A stretch of 64,000 nt of DNA, from contig OY744467.1 of NCBI GenBank assembly GCA_963556145.1, forward strand, positions 1 through 64,000, in the 5' to 3' direction. The translations under genes were made by a program, and so were the position numbers. Under the pieces are notes generated by a model. That model was not told where the DNA came from. It saw only the letters and a list, made by a program, of their open reading frames with translations, and did no database searches. The DNA comes from Hygrocybe punicea. Taxonomy: Eukaryota; Basidiomycota; Agaricomycetes; Agaricales; Hygrophoraceae. Below, in pieces: positions 1 through 11,338 of the stretch (positions are counted from its first letter, which is position 1; each line of letters begins with the position of its first letter).

Positions 1-489
1 TATCGGCGTTGTTGACTGATCGTGGATTTCCTACACTCAAATGGTGTGCGAGATTTCTTCATATTCCATGAATGCAACAGGGATCAATTTCAGGCGGAAG
101 AGGTTGGGGATTCGGGATAGGGAAGATGAAAGAGTTGCGAGTTTCCAGTCGGTATATTGGCAAAGGGCTTCGGATGGGGATTCAATCTTCATTGTTTCTT
201 TTTCTGGTGCATTTACTGCCTTACTGGTTGGCAGCACATCAGGTTCCTTCCCACATGGGATTGGAGGTCATTGGGTTGATAACCAGTAACCTTCTGGTGC
301 AGTTGTCCATAGACATCAAGGTTCATTCTACAGCTTGATTGTAATAATTGTCAATAACAGAACACATACAACATACTACTCCTTACCAATTTGGGTAGCA
401 CAGATCGGCTTATCGTGTGATATCCCGCTACACACCCTCTTTTTCTAGAAGTTTGATCCCTGACCATACATATGAATCCACGAGGCAAC
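1..489. other. No gene recognised
   Basis: I see no convincing gene in this stretch. Two short open frames overlap on opposite strands and neither resembles a family I know. It is probably the edge of repeat-derived sequence that continues to the left of the window. Confidence 0.4.
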
Positions 490-1486
490 CAAGACCCTGG
501 TACATGGACCGATCAATGGAAACTCCGACATGTTGCTGACAACGAGGCATGGTAATTACCGAAGACAGAAAACTTCTTTAAATCACCCACCTGTCGTCAC
601 CCGGGCCACCCTCTGCCCCCCATCCCTACCCATGGCCTGACCATCGCTGGTGGCAGTGTTCCCTTGCTTGGTTCCCCCTCAACCGACCTGACGACTGGGT
701 CGACTATATCAGCTGGAACGATCCTCACATCCCTCACCTTGTTTTCCTTCTGCAATTCGTGACACTGGTCCTTGACGAACTACATCATCTCCTGGGTGGT
801 CTATGGATCACTGAACAAAGACATCGTCAAAATCAACTCCTCCAGCGTCTCCAATACATTTTGGACAAGGAACTTCCTCATCATTGATTCGTTGTTCACA
901 TCCCCACTCCTCATCTTGCACCCATACGCCAGAATCATTGTGACACACGCATTGTCCAACATCCCCGACACCGTCCCCACCATCGATATCGACGATGAAT
1001 CTCGATGTGCCCTTTATTTTTGATGATATGGACAACGAGATATATTTTGGTGCAATGAACATTCGCAGTGAAGAACATCTGATTCCCCCCATTGATGACT
1101 TTGATGCATACATGGACAGTCTCATTGATCTTCCGACATCCCCTCCACGTTTAACCCACCGACTGGATGTCGAGATGGATGATGAATACCGAGCGTGGTT
1201 ATTTTCTCCACCTCTTGTCTCGCTCCAAACCCAGTCACGTCGCCGCTCTCCACTTCTTCCCCAATCCCAGAAAGAGAAACTCGACCATACACACTGTTCT
1301 GATGGCCATAACATGCAGAACAATTGCTTGAGACATGGGACCAAAGAACCTGATTATCATCGTCATGCCTTATTTCATGCAATGCATATGCGTATGGTGA
1401 TGGGGAAGGAGAATGACATCCATGGATTGGATTGGAGATTGATGTTGTTTGTGAAAGGATACACCCCTGTAATGTATGATTCATAG
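490..1486 (+). pseudogene. Decayed coding remnant of an unknown repeat family
   Basis: Two coherent blocks can be read on the plus strand, in different frames. The first, about 628-892, has a protein-like composition rich in Trp, Leu, His and Gln (for example DDWVDYISWNDPHIPHLVF) and ends at a TGA. The second, about 995-1230, is acidic (DDMDNEIYFGAMN) and ends in low-complexity sequence. The frame change and stops indicate decay, although an unrecognised intron is possible. I do not recognise the family. Its style resembles the broken frames in the 43.5-47.1 kb element and at 63.2-64.0 kb, which suggests mobile-element origin. That link is inference. Confidence 0.35.
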
Positions 1487-1724
1487 AATGGACTTTCCCT
1501 TGTATGTAAACGACTTCAACATTATTTACACCAATGAAAACACCTTATACCAATGAAAACACCCAGAAGAACAAACAGAATACCCAGAAACAGAAGAGAA
1601 GAAACAGAAAGGGAATGGACAGATGGAACATGACCATAGAGAAACATGTAGCAGGTTCTCTCACCAGCTATACAAATAAGAGATGAATATCCATAAAATC
1701 TATGACCCCCAGACACATGCATGA

Positions 1725-3410
1725 TCGCTATAAGTTCGGTCCAACCAAATAAGGCAAGTTCGGTAGGTTCGATGAGGTTCGGTAAGTTCGATCAAGTTCA
1801 GTCCAACCAAATAAGGCAAGTTCGGTAGGTTCGATGAGGTTCGACAAGGTTCGGTAAGTTCGATCAAGTTCGGTCCAACCAAATAAGGCAGGTTCGGTAG
1901 GTTCGATGAGGTTCGACAAGGTTCGGTAAGTTCGATCAAGTTCGGTCCAACCAAATAAGGCAAGTTCGGTAGGTTCGGTGAGGTTCGATGAGGTTCGGTA
2001 AGTTTGATCAAGTTTAGTCCAACCAAATAAGGCAGGTTCGGTAGGTTCGATGAGGTTCGACAAGGTTCGGTAAGTTTGATCAAGTTTAGTCCAACCAAAT
2101 AAGGCAGGTTCGGTAGGTTCGATGAGGTTCGACAAGGTTCGGTAAGTTCGATCAAGTTCGGTCCAACCAAATAAGGCAAGTTCGGTAGGTTCGATGAGGT
2201 TCGATGAGGTTCGGTAATTTCGATCCAACCAAATAAGGCAAGTTCGGTAGGTTCGGTGAGGTTCGATGAGGTTCGGTAAGTTCGATCAAGTTCGGTCCAA
2301 CCAAATAAGGCAGGTTCGGTAGGTTCGATGAGGTTCGACAAGGTTCGGTAAGTTCGATCAAGTTCGGTCCAACCAAATAAGGCAGGTTCGGTAGGTTCGA
2401 TGAGGTTCGATGAGGTTCGGTAAGTTCGATCCAACCAAATAAGGCAAGTTCGGTAGGTTCGGTGAGGTTCGATGAGGTTCGGTAAGTTCGATCAAGTTTG
2501 GTCCAACCAAATAAGGCAGGTTCGGTAGGTTCGATGAGGTTCGACAAGGTTCGGTAAGTTCGATCAAGTTCGGTCCAACCAAATAAGGCAGGTTCGGTAG
2601 GTTCGATGAGGTTCGATGAGGTTCGGTAAGTTCGATCCAACCAAATAAGGCAAGTTCGGTAGGTTCGGTGAGGTTCGATGAGGTTCGGTAAGTTCGATCA
2701 AGTTCGGTCCAACCAAATAAGGCAAGTTCGGTAGGTTCGATGAGGTTCGATGAGGTTCGGTAATTTCGATCCAACCAAATAAGGCAAGTTCGGTAGGTTC
2801 GGTGAGGTTCGATGAGGTTCGGTAAGTTCGATCAAGTTCGGTCCAACCAAATAAGGCAGGTTCGGTAGGTTCGATGAGGTTCGACAAGGTTCGGTAAGTT
2901 CGATCAAGTTCGGTCCAACCAAATAAGGCAGGTTCGGTAGGTTCGATGAGGTTCGATGAGGTTCGGTAAGTTCGATCCAACCAAATAAGGCAAGTTCGGT
3001 AGGTTCGGTGAGGTTCGATGAGGTTCGGTAAGTTCGATCAAGTTTGGTCCAACCAAATAAGGCAGGTTCGGTAGGTTCGATGAGGTTCGACAAGGTTCGG
3101 TAAGTTCGATCAAGTTCGGTCCAACCAAATAAGGCAGGTTCGGTAGGTTCGATGAGGTTCGATGAGGTTCGGTAAGTTCGATCCAACCAAATAAGGCAAG
3201 TTCGGTAGGTTCGGTGAGGTTCGATGAGGTTCGGTAAGTTCGATCAAGTTCGGTCCAACCAAATAAGGCAAGTTCGATCAAGTTCGGTAGGTTCGATGAG
3301 GTTCGATAAGGTTCGATCAAGTTCGGTACCACTAATTAAGGCAGGTTCGGTCAAGGTTCGGTCAAGGTTCGATCAAGTTCGGTCAAAGTTCGATCAAGTT
3401 CGATTACTAG
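1725..3410. repeat. Higher-order satellite, 72/72/62-bp monomers in 206-bp units
   Basis: The conserved block ccaaccaaataaggca recurs at 1741, 1803, 1875, 1947, 2019, 2091, 2163, 2225, 2297, 2369, 2431, 2503, 2575 and 2637, giving spacings of 62 or 72 bp. From about 2163 the order is regular (62-72-72), a 206-bp higher-order unit. Inside each monomer a 10-bp motif of the type gttcgatgag or gttcggtaag is repeated. The right end (3300-3410) degenerates to simple ttcgatcaag repeats. Long minus-strand open frames here are translations of the repeat: the 72-bp monomer preserves frame and the 62-bp monomer shifts it. Confidence 0.95.
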
Positions 3411-4020
3411 CCGTGGAGCCAAGCCGCAGTTAGCCGAGCCACGCCATTACAACTGTCTACGTCTACTATACGCCATTCCAGTGGCATCGACTCATCTCTC
3501 ACTAACTCAGTCTTTCTCCGCGAGGGACAAGGTTTGTGGTTGTGTTGGCTCAGCACAGAGGGCCAAAAATGTAAGTTTTCACTTGTTTTACCTCGTATAT
3601 CGACTCATGTAATCATGTTCCAGCAACTACGCCGACCCACGCTGCCACCAAACGATGTAGAAGGGAAACAGCCGGGAGGGTGGTCCATCCAACTCCCGGC
3701 CCAGGTGCATCGACGATCAACACGGTGACCAAGACAACAGCCACGAGTGCTTGACACGGCGACCATCACACATCATCACCACAGGCCACAATGACCAACT
3801 TACAAGGACCAACACGACGGGGACGAGCGGGAGAACGGTGAACAAGGCCGGAGGTGTGGTGCGCCCACACTCCGGCCCAGGTGTGTGTTTTCTTTTCATC
3901 AACGTTCATCCCCCTCCTCGATTATCTCGTGAACGCCATCGCGCATCGAATGACGTCGGTCTTCGATTCCCGAGGTGGAGATTTCGTCAAGACGATGACG
4001 AGAACCGGCGCCAGGACCTT
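3411..4020. other. Unique-looking spacer between two arrays
   Basis: This GC-richer spacer sits between the satellite and the CACCAG-rich minisatellite. Short open frames occur on both strands, but none has recognisable protein character or splice-linked extensions. I see no gene in it. Confidence 0.4.
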
Positions 4021-4520
4021 GCGAGGGCACGCCAGCACCAGCACCGGCACCGGCACCCCCGAGTACTTCGCGAAGGCCAAGCCAACGTCCATTGACGTGG
4101 CCGGCCATCCTCGCGAGGTAAGGCAAGACCACAGCACCACCGGCAACGGCACCAGCACCAGCACCCGCACCAGCACCAGTACCGGCTCCATCATCACCCG
4201 CGAGTACCTCGCGAGGGCCGGGCCCACGTCAATTGAGGTGGCCGGCCACCCTCGCGAGGTATTACAGGCAAGACGACAGCACAGATGCCAGCACCGGCAA
4301 CAGCACCAGCACCAGCACCAGCACCAGCACCAGCACCACCCTCACGAGGGCCAGGCCCACGTCAATGGGCGTCGACAGCCACCCTCGCGAGGTAAGGCAA
4401 TGCCACAGCACGGGTGCCAGCACCGGCACCAGCACCAGCGCCAGCGGCGTCAGCGGCACCAGCACCAGCGCCAGCGGCGTCAGCGGCACCAGCACCGGGG
4501 CCTGAGTGCCTTGCAATCCT
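4021..4520. repeat. CACCAG-rich minisatellite with about 130-bp units
   Basis: Three to four units of roughly 130 bp each combine a conserved segment (gccacgtcaa-like core followed by ccctcgcgaggta, which contains the palindrome cctcgcgagg) with a run of agcacc/caccag hexamers of variable length. The last unit carries an additional cagcggcgt repeat. Open frames across it (Gln/His/Arg-rich on plus, Val/Leu-rich on minus) follow from the hexamer repeat and are not evidence of a gene. Confidence 0.8.
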
Positions 4521-4599
4521 GCGATGAGCCCCCCCGCGTTTTTCACAGCCAGGATAAGCCCTGCCCCACGATGTTCGAGCGTCCCTGACACAGGTACAA

Positions 4600-7500
4600 G
4601 CCCTGCGGCTCGTTCGTGTTGCAAACGAGCAGTCGCGGGGCCTGAGACCCTTCGATTCCCGCTATGGGCCCTTAACCCACCCCCATATTTTCAACACGTA
4701 GGATACCCCGTCCCAGACGGTTTTCGACTACCCCCGACTCGACTAGTCCATCCGCGTCTCGTTCGCGTTGAGAACGGGACGACGAAGGGCCCAAATACGT
4801 CACCATGCCGCCCTTTGCCCAAAAACCCACCCCCACTGGGTAAAAACCCACGGCACCCCGTCCCCGTCCGTTTTCGAGCAACGTAGACTCACTTACAACC
4901 CCCGCGTAACGTACGCGTTGGGAACGGGACAACGGGCAGCCCACATACGCCACCTCGCCACCCTTTGCCCCAAACGCCCTCCCCCACACACTTGGTTCAA
5001 CACCGACGGCACCCCTTCGTCGTCCATTTTCTACCACCCTCGACTGGAATACACCCCCCGCGTATCGTTCGCGTTGACAACGAGGGATTTGGGGCCCAAA
5101 TCAGTCACCTCGCTGCCCTATGCCCAACCCCCAACCCCACCTTTTCAACTGCGAAGGTACACCCGCCCATGGTGTTTTCGAGTACCATCGACTCAATTAT
5201 AGCCCCGGCGTCGCGTTAGCGTTGGGAATCGGACAACGAGGCGCCCAAATATGTCACCTCGCCCCCTTTTGCCCAAAACCCCCAACCCCGCTTGGTCAAC
5301 ACCCATGGCACCCCTTGCCCGTCCGTTTTCGAGCACCCCCAACTCACTTACAACCCCCGCATTGCCTTCGCGTTGAGAACGGGACGACGGGGGGCCCAAA
5401 TTACGTCACCTCGCTGCCTTTTGCCCCAAACCCCCACCCCCATTTGGTCAACACCCACGGCACCGCTTCCCCGTCCGTTTTCGAGCACGCCGGACTCACT
5501 TACACCCCCCGCATCGCGTCCGCATTGAGAACCGGACAGCGGGGAACCCAAATACGTCACCTCGCCCCGTTTTGCCCACAACCCCCAACCCCGCTTGGTC
5601 AACACCGACGGCACCCCTTGCCCGTCCATATTCGATCACCCCCAACTCACTTACACCCCCCGCATCGCGTCCGCGTTGAGAACCGGACAACGGGGAACCC
5701 AAATACGTCACCTCGCCGCCCTTTGGCCAAAACCCCCAGCCACACCTTTTCAACTGCCAAGGCACGCATTGCCCGTCCGTTTTCGAGCACCCCCGACTCT
5801 CTTACAACCCCAGCATCTCGTTCGCGTTCAGAACTGGACGACGGGGAGCCCAAATCCGTCACCTCGCCGCCATTTGCCCCAAACCCCCACCCCCCCTTAG
5901 TCAACACCCACGGCACCCGTTTCCCGTCCATTTGCGAGCACGCCGGACTCACTTACACCCCCCGCATCGCGTCCGCGTTGAGATCAGGACAACGGGGAAC
6001 CCAAATACGTCACCTCGCCCCGTTTTGCCCAAAATCCCCACCCCCGCTTGGTCAACACCCACGGCACCCCTTCCCCGTCCGTTTTCAAGCACCCCCAACC
6101 CACTTACACTCTCAGCATCGCGTTCCGGTCGAGAACGGTACGACGGGGAGCCTAAATACGTCATCGCCGCCCTTTGGCCAAAACCCCCACCCCCACCTTT
6201 TCAACTGCCAAGGTACGCATTCCCCGTCCGTTTTCTAACACCCCCAACCCACTGACACCCCCAGCATCGCGTTCGCGTTGAGAACGGGACGACGGGGAGC
6301 CCAAATACGTCACCTCGCCCCTTTTTGCCCAAAACCCCTACCCCCACCTGATGAACACCCACGGCACCCCTTCCCCTTCGGTTTTCGAGCACCCCCACCT
6401 CACTTACAACTCCAGCATTTCGTTCGCGTTGAGAACTGGACGACGGGGAGCCCAAATACGTCACCTCGCCCCGTTTTGCCCAAAACCCCTTCCCCCACCT
6501 GGTCAACACCCACGGCACCCCTTCCCCGTCCGTTTTCGAGCACCCCTAACTCACTTACAACCCCCGCATTGCCTTCGCGTTGAGAACGGGACGACGGGGA
6601 GCCCAAATCCGTCACCTCGCCGCCATTTGCCCCAAACCCCCACCCCCCCTTAGTCAACACCCACGGCACCCGTTTCCCGTCCATTTTCGTGCACGCCGGC
6701 CTTACTTACACCCCCCGCATTGCGTCCGCGTTGAGAGCAGGACAACGGGGAACCCAAATACGTCACATCGCCCCGTTTTGCCCAAAATCCCCAACCCCGC
6801 TTGGTCAACACCCACGGCAACCCTTCCCCGTCCAGTTTCGAGCGCCCCCAACTTATTTATAACCCCCGCATCGCGTTCGCGTTGAGAACCGGACAACGGA
6901 GAGCGCAAATACGTCACCTCACCGCCTTTTGCCCAAAACCCCTTCCCCCACCTGGTCAACACCCACGGCACCCCTTCCCCGTCCGTTTTCGAGCACCCCC
7001 ACCTCACTTACAACCCCCGCGTTGCCTTCGCGTTGAGAACGGGACGACGGGGGGCCCACATACGTCACCTCGCCGCCCTTTGCCCCACCCCCACCTTTTC
7101 AACTGCCAAGGTACGCCTTCCCCGTCCGTTTTCGAGCACCCCCAACTCACTTACAACCCCAGCATCTCGTTCGCGTTGAGAACGGGACAACGGCGAGCCG
7201 AAGTACGTCACCTCGCCGCCTTTTGCCCCAAACCCCCACCCCCACTTGGTCAACACCCACGGCACCCCTTCCCCGTCCGTTTTCGAGCACTCCCAACTCA
7301 CTTACAACCCCCGCATCGCGTTCGCGTTGAGAACGGGACGACGGGGAGCCCAAATACGTCACCTCGCTGCCCTTTGCCCAAGACCCCTACCCCCACTTGG
7401 TCAACACCCACGGCACCCCTTCCCCGTCCACTTTCGACAACCCCCAACTTCCTTACAACCCCGCATTGCGTTTGCGTTGAGAATCGGACAACGGGGAGCT

Positions 7501-8220
7501 CCAATACGTCACCTCGCCGCCTTTTGCCCAAAACCCCCACCCCCACCTTTTCAACTGCCAAGGTACGCCTTCCCCATCCGTTTTCGAGCACCCCCAACTC
7601 ACTTACAACCCCAGCATCTTGTTTGCGTTGAGAACGGGACAACGGGGAGCCGAAGTACGTCACCTCGCCGCCTTTTGCCCCAAACCTCCACCCCCACTTG
7701 GTCAACACCCACGGCACCACTTCCCCGTCCGTTGTCGAGCACCTCCAACTCACTTACAACCCCCGTATTACCTTCGCGTTGAGAACGGGACGACGGGGGG
7801 CGCACATACTTCACCTCGCCGCCCTTTGCCACAACCCCCAACCCCGCTTGGTCAACACCCATGGCTCCCCGTCCCCGTCCGTTCTCGACCACCCCTGACT
7901 CACTTACACCTCCCGCGTCACCTTTGCGTTGAGAACAGGATAACGAGGGGCCCCAGTCCGCCACCTCGCCACCCTTTGCCCAAACTAACCACTCCTACTT
8001 GTTCGACATCCATGGCTCCACCTCCCCGCCTGCTTTCAACACCACCTCAGTCGACGACACCCCCAGCATCTTGTTCGCGTCGAAAATGTGGTATCCGGGG
8101 CCCCAAATCCAACGCATCCCTGCCCCTATGCCCCAACCCCCACACCCCACTTATTCAGCAACCAAGGCACCCCCACCCTGTTTACCGCCATCCCCGACTT
8201 GACCACACCTCTGGCATCTC
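4600..8220. repeat. Tandem array of about 151-bp units
   Basis: About 23 diverged copies of a C-rich unit are present. The landmark gttgagaacgggac or its variants recurs at 5372, 5524, 5675, 5826 and 5977, a spacing of 151-152 bp. Other landmarks are tcaacacccacggcacccc and tacgtcacctcgcc. Because 151 is not a multiple of three, every plus and minus frame is intermittently open, producing spurious overlapping frames up to 372 codons. The right end decays gradually by about 8200. A short array of the same unit recurs at 38545-39140. Confidence 0.92.
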
Positions 8221-8454
8221 ATTCATGTACAGACCTGTAGACTACACATTGTCTATTGAGTATTAATAAAATATTTTCCTCAGTCCAACTTGCTAGATTC
8301 TGGAATCCAGAGCCTCGGTTGACTTGTACAAATTCACCTCAATCAACCAGCTAAATTTTTCAAAGGAGATGATTGTTGATGCTAACAATTGTGCTACCAA
8401 ATTATTTATGTATCTCAAACCATGTCCTTCATCACCTGACAATTCTGAAGCAAT

Positions 8455-9183
8455 TAGACTGTCCACGGGCAGGGCCATGAGCCTCTGGCCCTAGGGTCGA
8501 CCCCGGCCTGGCCCTAAAGGGCCCTCCAATTGAGGGCCAAGGGCCAAGTCAGTAAACAGCTGGCCCTGAGGGTCGGCCCTGGGCTGGCCCTGGCCCGGCC
8601 CTCTTAGATGTCTGAGGTACATGTATGTCATTTAGCTTACTCTAACCATGCATGCTTTAGCATTTCCAAAGGCACCAGGCTTGGAAAATTTGTTCCCATA
8701 GTTGGAGATCCTTTTAGCCTTGGGGTCCCCACAGGTTCATAACTCCATGGTATAAAAGGCTACCAAGATGGCTCATGACTATCTAGCTATAAATACACCC
8801 TGAACCCATATTGCTGAGCACATATACTATGGCCCTCAATAATGCCAATGAAGGAATTCAAATTCAGAGGACTGTAAGCTACATGCTGCATACACAGATA
8901 AAATGCTTGATGTGGAAGGAGAGATCATGAAGAAATATGTTGGGGATTTTGACTTTAATGATGACTATGTGGATTAGAATACTGTTATGTGGATTAGAAT
9001 ACTGTGAATGGAGAGTATGTATGGACAAATCTTTGAGATAGAGGGCCAGGACTGACCAAGGCTGACCCTGACCTGGCCTGGCCCTGACCTGGCCCTTATG
9101 ACCCAGGGCTGGGGCCAGCTGAGGTTGGCCTGGGCCAGCAAAATCAGGTGAGGGCCAGCCTGGACTGACCCGTGGACAGTCTA
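8455..9183. mobile_element. Non-autonomous hAT-like MITE, copy 1 (729 bp)
   Basis: The element starts with tagactgtccacggg and ends with its perfect inverse cccgtggacagtcta. It is flanked by the 8-bp direct repeat gaagcaat at 8447-8454 and 9184-9191, the target-site duplication size typical of hAT transposons. A related unoccupied site with a single gaaacaac lies at 34862-34869 in otherwise matching flanks, which supports insertion. The subterminal regions are rich in ggcc(c) motifs. Inside are a TATA-like box near 8750 and a 33-codon frame starting at about 8830, but no transposase. Confidence 0.85.
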
Positions 9184-9191
9184 GAAGCAAT

Positions 9192-9530
9192 ACTCCACTA
9201 AATGTAACACCAGCAAATGTCAACTGTAAACTTGCCAAGTTTGCCTCCAACTCATTTGTTTCAGGTGTGGATTCTTCATCCACCAAGTGTTGAAGGGACA
9301 CAAGATTAACCAATTTGCAGGGGTTCAAATGGTCAAGGTCGGGATCAGCAGAAGGACTGACATGTGGCAGGTAGTGGACAAAAGATTGAGAAGGTTTGTG
9401 AATGGGCTGAGAAAGAGGCAGCTCCAAATGATTGGAGACAGTTGCTTGGTCCAGTGTTTTGTGGATGAAATGATTCAGACACATTAGTACTGTTATGAAT
9501 GTCCTACATGTCTTCACCAAATTTGAACTG
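9192..9530 (+). pseudogene. Internally deleted remnant of the BAH-PHD gene region
   Basis: The left part (9192-9295) matches 34870-35000 and the right part (about 9315-9530) matches the last exon of the BAH-PHD gene at 36325-36540. Everything between (the start, the BAH domain and most of the PHD finger) is missing. Frame-breaking stops are present, for example in the segment equivalent to the gene's final residues. It is therefore a deletion derivative, and copy 2 at 40078-40427 has the same deletion junction. Confidence 0.75.
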
Positions 9531-10138
9531 TTGCCAGTGCACTTGTAATGCAATCATGACCAACACCATTGTTTTGTACTTGATGGAAATTTGGATGGTT
9601 AAAAACTTGCAAATTTCTCATATGGACAGTGGGATTCGGCACCAGTAGAGTGGATTTAGACAATGTTGAAGACTCCAAGGCCACAAGTCCACTTTACATG
9701 GCAAGCAGAGTTGAATACAATAGATGGTGGTACAATTGTGAACAGAGCAGAGACAAGATCATTGGCAATGAAAAGGACTATGGAGACATATAAAGTGCAG
9801 GATGCCCACAATACAGTTATGAGATTGATTTAGAAGTGAGCCCCGAAAGGAGATTCACAACCCATATAAGACATAAAAACATGACCAAACAACTTGATTA
9901 TGAATCATAATTGATGCCATCATCACATGATAATTAGAAGCCAAACTTGGACTAATTTCTCACATTAACACATATTCCCCTCCCAACTTGCATGGACTCT
10001 TTCTCCATAACCGGTCCGCCGATTTCTTAGAAAATTGGTACAGAGCACATCAGTAGTGTTCCCAATGGATTGCCAACTTAAATCTGCAACAATTTCATGT
10101 CCCAGACTTGTATATATATACATAGAAGACCGGTATAA
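9531..10138. repeat. Right-end segment shared by four repeat copies
   Basis: This non-coding segment follows the BAH-PHD remnant and matches 36534-37066 and 40428-41034. Its last 135 bp carry the conserved core accggtccgcc and end in tatatatatacatagaagaccggtataat. A more distant relative of the core lies at 30086-30200. The sharp common end next to unrelated flanks (10139, 37067, 41035) suggests a true element terminus or a preferred recombination edge. Confidence 0.7.
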
Positions 10139-11060
10139 TGGCTTGCCTGAGTGTCTAATAGCTTGCAATTGGACCAAAGCCGCTTGGGAATGTGGGTGAG
10201 CAGGGTCATGCGACCTTTGGCCACTTCATGCGCATAACTGGCCAAGTCTTCTAATGCCAAGGTGAGAAACTGTGTGATCACACATAAACATCGAGGCTCT
10301 TTCTTGAAAGGTTTGACGTGTTGCTTGCTTACACTGGGGTCATAACCGGCAGCGATCTCAACGGATTCCAACCGCAGGCCTCGTCGATAAGCAGGCGTTA
10401 ACAACACATTGCTCCATGCAATCGCCAGCCGTGGATGCTTGAGCATCTGTAGCATGTGCTTCCATAGCAGGCTTTGCCTAGAACCTGTCTGATAAGCCAG
10501 AACAAGCTTGTGCATACGGGCCACTTTGTTTTGTCTGTATTCAAGTGTCCAGTGCAGGTTTACGACGACGCTGACCATGCCTGTCCATCTGTCCATGTCG
10601 GTGATGCCAAGGCCAAGATTGTCCATGTTGAGAATGATCATATAGGCTCGCAGCAGGATCACGTCATCCGCTGCACATTTTGACTTCACTTATAATGATC
10701 GGTGCAGATATGTGGACCCTCACCTGTTGGCGATATCTCTACCCACCAATAACCTGAACTGTTGTGCATCTTTGAGGCTACCAATCGATGGCCACCATGA
10801 AAGATATCCACCATCATATTTGGTGGGGCAGCGGCATTCTTGGGCAGCCTGGTGAGTGTGTCCCAGTCGTAACGGGTGAAGCCTTTGAGCGGCTGTCTGA
10901 AGATCGCTTGACCTGTTCTCATGAGCTCTGACAGAGCATCAACGTGGGCCTGGTTGAGCTTGCGCTGCATATCGTGTGGCCTCAGCTGAGATGTGTGAAC
11001 ACGAAGCAGCACGTGACCTTCCTCCAGCAGTGGCCAAAAGAGAGAAGATTTTGCTGACAT
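10139..11060 (-). pseudogene. ParB-like gene paralogue, 3' truncated
   Basis: Exon 1 (about 10714-11060) contains the ParB-like signature FHGGHRLVASKM preceded by a helix-rich region, and exon 2 continues to the breakpoint. The intron position and phase between them match those of the intact neighbour at 11339-14389. Exon 2 shares blocks such as MLKHPRLAIAW and LLTPAYRR with the neighbour (MLKHPALTRLW, LRTPAYRS). The gene is cut at about 10138 by the end of the repeat, so the long C-terminal half is absent. Start ATG is at 11060. Expression is not excluded, but the gene is incomplete. Confidence 0.7.
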
Positions 11061-11338
11061 GGTGGTTCAAGTTCAAGAGCAGAAAACACAGGCCAAGATT
11101 GACCTGATTTGTATTTCAATACAACTACAAACAAAACACAAGACACAACAAACCACAATACAATACAATGTACAAAACAAAACACATATAAAATGAAACA
11201 GAGCAAAGCAAAAGATGATAGCAGTAGCAAAACACAGTATAGCAAACACAACTCAAACAAAGGCAGCAAGGCAAAGTCCAACAGATAACATCAGCAATAC
11301 ATGCCCAGCATGTAGATGGGTATCCAACACTGCTTGCC

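Larger units (their letters stand above)
7795..10138. repeat. 2.3-kb segmental duplication, copy 1
   Basis: This block is nearly identical to 38700-41034. It carries the end of the 151-bp array, a spacer, a hAT-like MITE, and a remnant of the BAH-PHD gene region, and finishes at the shared right end agaagaccggtataatg. Differences seen by eye include several C/T or G/A changes and a 20-bp deletion in copy 2 inside the MITE. After the shared end, copy 1 abuts a broken ParB-like gene whereas copy 2 abuts a different pseudogene. Confidence 0.9.

Noticed and set aside
1700..3433. Overlapping minus-strand open frames of 138-244 codons
   Set aside because: They are translations of the 72/62-bp satellite (DRTYRTSSNLIEPTE-type repeats). 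Frame is preserved by the 72-bp monomer only, and there is no start context, splice link or non-repeat domain.
4600..8266. Plus and minus frames up to 372 codons
   Set aside because: The 151-bp unit shifts frame every copy, so similar peptides appear in all frames on both strands; this is expected from a C-rich stop-poor repeat.
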